NCBI GenBank assembly: GCA_030042915.1
Contig: JASHYS010000046.1
Span: 1 to 37,127 of the forward strand
DNA length: 37,127 bases
DNA from: Acidobacteriaceae bacterium
GTDB lineage: Bacteria > Acidobacteriota > Terriglobia > Terriglobales > Acidobacteriaceae
Direction: 5' to 3'
The notes beneath the pieces were generated by a model. That model was given only the letters and a program-made list of their open reading frames with translations. It had not been told where the DNA came from and made no database searches. Both the position numbers and the translations under genes were made by a program. Positions 32,159-37,127 of the stretch are shown piece by piece. Each line of letters begins with the position of its first letter. Position 1 is the stretch's first letter.

Positions 32159-33996
32159 AGAGACAGGGAGCAAGGGAGCAAGGGAGCGAGGGAGAGGCGT
32201 CTCGGGCCTCCGTCCTGAGAACTGGAAACCTCATCGGCACGGGCATCATCCTGTTTGCCGCGGCTGTGGCCATAGTGCCGGAATTCATTCGTGGCAACTC
32301 GTGCGGTCACGACTTCAATGTTCATCTCGTATCGTGGATAGATTGCTTGAATTCCTGGCGCCATGGCATTCCTTATCCGCACTGGGCGCCCAGCCCCAAC
32401 TACGGCGCCGGCGAGCCGCGTTTTGTCTTCTACCCGCCATTTACCTGGATGCTGGGCGCCGCATTGGGCGCCATTCTTCCCTGGCATTTTGTGCCCATCG
32501 CCGTCACCTTCCTCACTCTGGCCGGCGCCGGACTGGCGACACGAGCTCTCGCGCTTCAGGCGCTCGACGATGCCCCGGCTACGCTGGCCGGCTGCGCGGC
32601 CATTTTTTCAGGGTTCTCGTTGTTTACGGCCTATGAGCGCTGCGCATTCCCTGAGTTTGCCGGCAGCTTCTGGCTCCCGCTCATTGTCCTTTTCGCGCTG
32701 CGCAATCGCCGGCCAACAGGTTCTCTTCTTTGCCGCGCATTTGACGGTTCAACCGCGCCGCTCGCCATTGCCTTCGCCGGCGCATGGCTTTCGAATCTTC
32801 CCTTGGCCGTGATGGCCGGATATCTGCTGGCCGGCGTTGCCCTGCTTGCGGCATTGCTCAATAAGACGTGGGCGCCGCTGCTCCGCAGCGCGCTTGCGGG
32901 CGTGATAGGCCTGGGCCTCGCCGCAATCTATTGGCTCCCTGCCGCAATCGAACGGCATTGGGTCGATATTCGCCAGGCAACAGAGGACATCAGCTACAAC
33001 TTCGAAAACAGCTGGCTTTTCGGGCATCATGCCAACCCTGTGCTTGCGATGCACGACGTGGTGCTGCGCCAGGCTTCATGGATCGCCGTATCGATGGTCG
33101 CCGTTGGCGCCGCGTGTCTGGTCATCGCTTGGCGTCGCGGCTCGCTGCCGGTCCAGAAAACCAGCGCCTCGCGTCTTTGGTGGATTCCTCTGGCTGCGAT
33201 TCCCATCGTGACGCTCTTCTTCATGTTCCCGGTCTCGCGCCCGCTGTGGCATCTGTTGCCTGAGATGACTTTTCTGCAGTATCCCTGGCGCTGGCTCGAA
33301 GCTGTCGAAGCGCCCATGGCCATCGCGTTCGCGGCCGCTGTGTGGCCGCGCGGGCAGCATGGCCGCATGGCGGTTGTTTCCGTATGTGCAGCGGCATTTC
33401 TGGCCGCCACGGCATTTGCGGGCATCGATTTCTTCCAGGTATGCGACGAGGAAGATACGGTGGTTTCCGTGCTCGCCGATTATCGTGCCGGCGCCGGCTT
33501 TGAAGGCATGGAGGAGTATGAGCCTCCGGGCGCCGATGACTCCATCGTCGCCACAGGCCTTCCCGACGCCTGCCTGGTGGGCGATTCCATGGCCGTCCTG
33601 GGCAAGCCGGTCCCGGACGATCCCGACGCCAACCCCGCATGGGTTCCCGGTCAGGGCAGTTGCCAAGCCGCATTCGCATTCGTCAGCGGCAACCAGGCGA
33701 ATCCCGAACACCGCTCCGTTGACGCCGAAATCCCGCAACCCGGCTATCTGGTACTGCGCCTGCTCAGTTATCCCGCCTGGAAAATTCGCGTGAACGGCCA
33801 AACACTGACCAGATTGTTGCGGCGGGACGACGGCCTGATCGTCGCGCCGGTTGCGCAGGGGCCGCTGCTTTTGACCGTCGAGTGGACCATAACTCCCGAC
33901 GTTCGTGCCGGTCGCTGGGTGAGCGCTATCAGCGTGTTACTTCTCATCGCGCTTTCGCTGGGTGAGCTAAGACTCTTGCCCGGTCGTCTAACATGA
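32155..33996 (+). CDS. Multi-span membrane protein, PTPS-related / GT-C-like
   Basis: 613 residues with about 10-11 hydrophobic segments and a C-terminal extracytoplasmic beta-like part followed by a last membrane helix. The early motif HDFNVHLVSWIDCLNSWRHG and NYGAGEPRFVFYPPFTWMLG is typical of the 6-pyruvoyl-tetrahydropterin-synthase-related membrane family (PF10131 type) and of YfhO-like GT-C proteins that use lipid-linked sugars. ATG at 32155 overlaps the acylase stop (ATGA) and is preferred over the upstream in-frame start at 32071. The first 17 residues are encoded by a short tandem repeat. Function: possibly envelope glycan transfer, inferred. The gene overlaps the prenyl synthase gene by 4 nt. 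Confidence 0.82.
   Translation: MKRQGAREQGSEGEASRASVLRTGNLIGTGIILFAAAVAIVPEFIRGNSCGHDFNVHLVSWIDCLNSWRHGIPYPHWAPSPNYGAGEPRFVFYPPFTWMLGAALGAILPWHFVPIAVTFLTLAGAGLATRALALQALDDAPATLAGCAAIFSGFSLFTAYERCAFPEFAGSFWLPLIVLFALRNRRPTGSLLCRAFDGSTAPLAIAFAGAWLSNLPLAVMAGYLLAGVALLAALLNKTWAPLLRSALAGVIGLGLAAIYWLPAAIERHWVDIRQATEDISYNFENSWLFGHHANPVLAMHDVVLRQASWIAVSMVAVGAACLVIAWRRGSLPVQKTSASRLWWIPLAAIPIVTLFFMFPVSRPLWHLLPEMTFLQYPWRWLEAVEAPMAIAFAAAVWPRGQHGRMAVVSVCAAAFLAATAFAGIDFFQVCDEEDTVVSVLADYRAGAGFEGMEEYEPPGADDSIVATGLPDACLVGDSMAVLGKPVPDDPDANPAWVPGQGSCQAAFAFVSGNQANPEHRSVDAEIPQPGYLVLRLLSYPAWKIRVNGQTLTRLLRRDDGLIVAPVAQGPLLLTVEWTITPDVRAGRWVSAISVLLLIALSLGELRLLPGRLT
32163..32196 (+). repeat. Short tandem repeat at the start of the membrane protein gene
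   Basis: About three and a half imperfect copies of an 8-9 nt purine-rich unit (GGGAGCAAG type) encode a Gln/Gly/Glu/Arg-rich start. Units vary by one or two bases. Slippage here would change the frame after the overlapping ATG. Confidence 0.6.
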
Positions 33997-34892
33997 TGGA
34001 AATGCCTGCGGACGTAAAAACGCTGATTCAAGAGGGCGCAGACCTGACTGACCAGGCGCTGGAAGCCCTGATTCCGTCGGCGGACACAATCCCTGCTTCG
34101 ATTCACGCCGCGATGCGACACTCGGTTTTTGCGGGCGGCAAGCGTTTGAGGCCGGTGCTGGCTATGCAGGCAGGCTTCGCTATTGCGGGGTTTTTGCCGC
34201 AAGGCATCGAGCGCCTGGGCGCGGCACTTGAAATGCTCCACACCTATTCCCTCATCCACGACGACCTTCCCGCCCTCGACAACGATGACTTGCGTCGCGG
34301 TAAGCCCACCTGCCACAAAGCCTTTGGCGAAGCCATCGCCATCCTGGCCGGCGATGCGCTGCAGACGCGCGCCTTCGAGGTGCTCGCCGGTCTCGACTGC
34401 CCCCCGGCAGCCACCGCGCAGATCATCGGCCTTATCGCCAACGCCGTCGGCACTGTGGAAGGTATGATTGGCGGTCAGGTGCTTGACCTGGAAAGCGAGC
34501 ACCTGAAACCCACGCCCGAGCTCGTCGCAGCTATCCACCGCGCAAAAACCGGCGCCTTAATCCGCGTGAGTGTGGTCGCGGGCGGTGTCTACGCCGGCGC
34601 CACTGCGGACGACGTTGCCCGGCTCGATCGTTTTGGCCGCAAGGCCGGCCTGGCCTTCCAGATTGTCGATGATGTGCTCGACATGACCGTGGACTCGGAG
34701 CACCTGGGCAAGACCGCCGGCAAAGACCAAGCCACAGAAAAAGCGACCTGGCCGGCTATTTACGGCATCGAACAGAGCCAGCGCGACGCTGCGCAGCTGG
34801 TCGAAGAGGCCTTTGCGGCTCTCGATCCCTATGGCAGCCGTGCATTTGGCTTGAAAGCGGTGGCCCGGTACCTTGTCGAGCGCAAAAGCTAA
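33993..34892 (+). CDS. ispA: Polyprenyl synthetase, farnesyl-diphosphate-synthase-like
   Basis: Condenses isopentenyl diphosphate with allylic diphosphates. 299 residues with the first Asp-rich motif at 90-98 (DDLPALDND, DDxxxxD type), a preceding HTYSLIHD stretch, GGKRLRP at 48-54, and the second motif DDVLD at 226-230. Length and motif type fit bacterial farnesyl or geranyl synthases; chain length is set by residues before the first motif, here Tyr85-Ser86, and is not certain. ATG at 33993 overlaps the previous stop (ATGA). Last gene of the three-gene operon; weak GC-rich inverted repeats follow without a T run. Confidence 0.92.
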   Translation: MMEMPADVKTLIQEGADLTDQALEALIPSADTIPASIHAAMRHSVFAGGKRLRPVLAMQAGFAIAGFLPQGIERLGAALEMLHTYSLIHDDLPALDNDDLRRGKPTCHKAFGEAIAILAGDALQTRAFEVLAGLDCPPAATAQIIGLIANAVGTVEGMIGGQVLDLESEHLKPTPELVAAIHRAKTGALIRVSVVAGGVYAGATADDVARLDRFGRKAGLAFQIVDDVLDMTVDSEHLGKTAGKDQATEKATWPAIYGIEQSQRDAAQLVEEAFAALDPYGSRAFGLKAVARYLVERKS

Positions 34893-34953
34893 GTCCGGCT
34901 GCCCGCGTGCGGCATAGGCCGGCGGCCGGGAGCTGCGTGAAGTTTTGCTGGGA

Positions 34954-35289
34954 CTAAGTGTTGAGTACCTGGCGCAGCTTCGCGCCCTGCTCCGAGAGAT
35001 CCTCAACCGATGATTGCGCGCGCGCGAGCAAAGTTTGAACCTCTTCAAGATAGCCGGGCAGTGCGTTCCACCAGGCGCTGACCACTTCATGCTGGTCGAG
35101 CATGACCAAAACGGCGCCGGATAGCGCCGTGATGAGCCCGGCGCGATGCTTGCCGGTAACCAGGAGCACGCCGCTTGTCGCCAGCGTACCCGCCGCGGCG
35201 AACCGGATCCAATCGTTGGTCTTCAGCACCTTTGCATGCGGTTTTACGCCCGGATCAGTCATAGTCTTTGAAAGCGGCACAACCACCAT
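34954..35289 (-). CDS. Small membrane-associated protein of unknown function
   Basis: 111 residues. ATG at 35289 has AGGAGG 5 nt upstream; GTG at 35286 would have better spacing. Residues about 28-65 contain two short hydrophobic segments (RFAAAGTLATSGVLLVTG, then LITALSGAVLVML), followed by a helical, possibly coiled-coil C-terminal part (YLEEVQTLLARAQSSVEDLSEQ). No named family recognised. It converges with the prenyl synthase gene, 61 nt away. The 252 nt upstream to 35541 hold no gene I can support. Confidence 0.7.
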   Translation of the reverse strand: MVVVPLSKTMTDPGVKPHAKVLKTNDWIRFAAAGTLATSGVLLVTGKHRAGLITALSGAVLVMLDQHEVVSAWWNALPGYLEEVQTLLARAQSSVEDLSEQGAKLRQVLNT

Positions 35290-35541
35290 GGCACCTCCTC
35301 ATGGCAACTTCCGCAGATCGAGCATCTCAAGAGTGCGGACCCGGCGTCAATCCAACAGGCGGCAGCCGGAACCCTCGCACGATCTCAAAAAAACAGGCAA
35401 TCTCCGCAAGCGCTGTGGTCACGGGCCGCGAAGGTCACGCGCGCCGCCGTGCTCATCTTAGAGTATCGCCGGACGAGCCGCGGCGCGCGGTTTTTTCTCA
35501 GGATTTATTGTGCAAAAGGGAGGCCGCACCGGCTCGGTCCA

Positions 35542-35850
35542 TCAATCCAAGTCGATCTCGCGCAAGGGTTTGCCCTCAGGCGCATCCTTGGCCTTGCGCA
35601 GCGCCTCGGCAAAACGCTTCTCCAGCAAATCCTGCTTATTCTTTTCCGCGTCTACGCTCTGGCGGAAGATCGACTCGGTGCGTTCGCCGTGCTCACGCAT
35701 GGCCTTGGCGGCAGTTTCGAGGTCCTCGAACATGCGCTTGCGCGGCGCCGAAGTGTGGCTCACCAGCACGCCCGTGGCAGCGTCGATCTTGAGCATAGCC
35801 CCGCAATCCGGGCAGGCCACCTCGAAGGTTTTGTCCTTTGCCTTTGCCAT
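35542..35850 (-). CDS. Small zinc-ribbon-like protein of unknown function
   Basis: 102 residues from ATG at 35850 (MAKAKDKTFEVACPDCG); ATG at 35862 is an alternative and the longer frame to 35985 runs through a repeat-bearing intergenic stretch, so I reject it. One CPDCG knuckle with no second Cys pair, so a metal could be bound only by a dimer. The C-terminal half is a charged helix (AKAMREHGERTESIFRQS to LEKRFAEALRKAKD), likely coiled coil. It resembles a small conserved acidobacterial protein of unknown role. Confidence 0.7.
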   Translation of the reverse strand: MAKAKDKTFEVACPDCGAMLKIDAATGVLVSHTSAPRKRMFEDLETAAKAMREHGERTESIFRQSVDAEKNKQDLLEKRFAEALRKAKDAPEGKPLREIDLD

Positions 35851-35946
35851 TCCATTTAGCATTTTATGCGCTTCGGCCAGCTTTTGGGAGGGCAACCGGC
35901 AGCGCAGCCGGTCTGACTTATCTCCGGGCCTTCCCGCAGGTCTTCC

Positions 35947-35966
35947 AACTCCGCTAACCCCGCTGG
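35947..35966. repeat. Copy of the GCTAAC-type repeat
   Basis: AACTCCGCTAACCCCGCTGG-type sequence shared in part with 25808-25845. It lies in the 233-nt region between the divergent zinc-ribbon and SMP-30 genes, where no gene is seen. An unrelated 6-bp GC hairpin is near 35896-35914. Confidence 0.5.
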
Positions 35967-36083
35967 TTTTGCTGCTCCTTGACACAATACCGCCATCGAG
36001 CGAAAGATTGACTCGCCGCGGACTTGGAACCGTTCGGCGGGTGCGCGGGCCGGCAAAGCCTTCGTTTCGTCCAGGAAAGAACC

Positions 36084-37127
36084 GTGCGACAGAAAAACCA
36101 GCTATGGCTCGCGGGAATCGTGGCGCTGTTTGCGCCTTGCACTTACTTTCTCTGCGAAAGGCATGTGGTTATTGGAGCCGAGGCAGCGCTTGCGCCGCAG
36201 GGCGGCGTTTTAGACTCGACTCCCCTCAAGGTTGACCGCCTCGATCCCACCATTGACCGCATCGTTCCCAAGGGCGCAATGCTGGAGCGCATCGCGACGG
36301 GTTTCACGTGGGTGGAGGGCCCCATCTGGGACGATGACAGCCTCTTCTTCGCCGAGATTCCGTCCAACAGCATCCGGCGGTGGACACCGGGGAATGGCGT
36401 GAGCATCTTCTTGCAGCCCAGCGGCTACAAGGGCAGCGATCCCTACGGCCACGAGCCTGGAACCAACGGCATGACACTCGACGCACGCGGCCGCCTGACC
36501 GTGGCAGGCCACGCGCAGCGCGATGTCTTCCGGTTTGAGACGCTCGATCCGCACGGGCCGATCACGATTCTCGCCGATACCTACCAGGGCAAGCGCCTGA
36601 ACAGCCCCAACGATTTGGTTTATCGCTCGAACGGAGATCTTTACTTCACCGATCCGCCCTATGGGCTGCGCACGCAGAAAGACTCTGACAAGGAGAAAGA
36701 GCTCCAGGTGAACGGCGTGTATCGCATCCCGGGCGCGCTCGAACAAAAACCCGGCGCGCCGCCTGCACGCGCGGAATTGCAGCAGCTCGTCGCCGACCTG
36801 CCGCGGCCCAACGGCATTGCCTTTTCGCCCGACGAGAAGTATTTGTACGTGAACAGCACCGAGCCGAGAAAGATCTGGATGCGCTATCTAGTGAAAGCGG
36901 ATGGCACGTTGACCGAGCCGAAACTTCTCTACGACGCAACCACCGACACGCGCCCGGGCGGGCCTGACGGCATGAAGGTCGACGTGGAGGGTAACATCTA
37001 CAGCGCCGGCCCCGGCGGCGTGTGGATCATCTCGCCGGATGGCAAGGCGCTGGGAACCATCGTGATGCCCGAGCGCACGGCGAATATGACCTGGGCTGGA
37101 ACTGATCGCAAGACGCTCTATATCTGC
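36084..37127 (+). CDS. SMP-30/gluconolactonase/LRE family protein, 3' end missing
   Basis: The frame runs from GTG at 36084, with AGGA 7 nt upstream, to the window edge, 348 codons without a stop. Residues 1-34 form a signal peptide or membrane anchor (NQLWLAGIVALFAPCTYFLC). The beta-propeller follows: WVEGPIW (metal Glu), LNSPNDLVYRSNGDLYFTDPPYG (metal Asn), RPNGIAFSPDEKYLYV and GGPDGMKVD (metal Asp). These are the calcium or zinc ligand positions of SMP-30-type lactonases. Predicted extracytoplasmic lactone hydrolase; substrate unknown. The real end is outside the window. Confidence 0.9.
   Translation, partial: MRQKNQLWLAGIVALFAPCTYFLCERHVVIGAEAALAPQGGVLDSTPLKVDRLDPTIDRIVPKGAMLERIATGFTWVEGPIWDDDSLFFAEIPSNSIRRWTPGNGVSIFLQPSGYKGSDPYGHEPGTNGMTLDARGRLTVAGHAQRDVFRFETLDPHGPITILADTYQGKRLNSPNDLVYRSNGDLYFTDPPYGLRTQKDSDKEKELQVNGVYRIPGALEQKPGAPPARAELQQLVADLPRPNGIAFSPDEKYLYVNSTEPRKIWMRYLVKADGTLTEPKLLYDATTDTRPGGPDGMKVDVEGNIYSAGPGGVWIISPDGKALGTIVMPERTANMTWAGTDRKTLYIC

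Noticed and set aside
35851..35985. Longer start for the zinc-ribbon-like gene
   Set aside because: The added residues are coded by repeat-like intergenic sequence and are not like the conserved start; ATG at 35850 fits better.

Overview
The window reads as chromosomal DNA of a GC-rich, Gram-negative bacterium, most likely an acidobacterium of the class Terriglobia. This is an inference from the content: beta-barrel porins, many exported proteins, a short EF-Ts, a solitary KdpD/KdpE-like pair, an exported MEMO-AMMECR1 fusion, and intergenic repeats built from AGCT-rich units. No phage, transposase, rRNA, CRISPR array or secretion-system cluster was seen.

Left part (1-7.6 kb): two outer-membrane barrel genes meet tail to tail around a strong terminator. 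Next comes the minus-strand ribosomal operon rplM-rpsI-rpsB-tsf. It has a clear promoter near 6.82 kb, a leader of about 350 nt, structured spacers and a terminator near 3.6 kb. Upstream lies a lone Hcp-like protein with a signal peptide, then tRNA-Arg(CCG).

7.9-18.4 kb, nearly all minus strand: a radical SAM enzyme and an exported MEMO-AMMECR1 fusion (AmmeMemoRadiSam system), a DUF72 protein, tRNA-Lys(CTT), a two-component pair resembling KdpD/KdpE but without the KdpD sensor domain and without kdpFABC, a small secreted protein, and hisS-aspS.

18.4-24.7 kb: a seven-cysteine ferredoxin behind a Crp-like palindrome, an exported protein of about 870 residues with no recognised family, a translationally coupled pair (putative winged-helix protein plus PIN-domain protein with altered active-site residues), and an MFSD1-like MFS transporter.

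24.8-29.4 kb: an aromatic amino-acid cluster transcribed trpB-trpA-chorismate mutase-DAHP synthase-tyrA. The mutase and DAHP synthase genes overlap by 4 nt. This arrangement joins the entry of the shikimate pathway, the branch point, and the tyrosine and tryptophan ends.

29.6-37.1 kb: an overlapping three-gene plus-strand operon (penicillin acylase family protein, multi-membrane-span PTPS-related protein, farnesyl-diphosphate-type synthase), two small minus-strand genes, and an SMP-30/gluconolactonase family gene cut by the right edge.

Most genes are housekeeping. The less ordinary items are the winged-helix/PIN pair, the exported AmmeMemo fusion, the signal-peptide Hcp, the matching motifs in the rpsB and tsf upstream regions, and the two intergenic repeat families.
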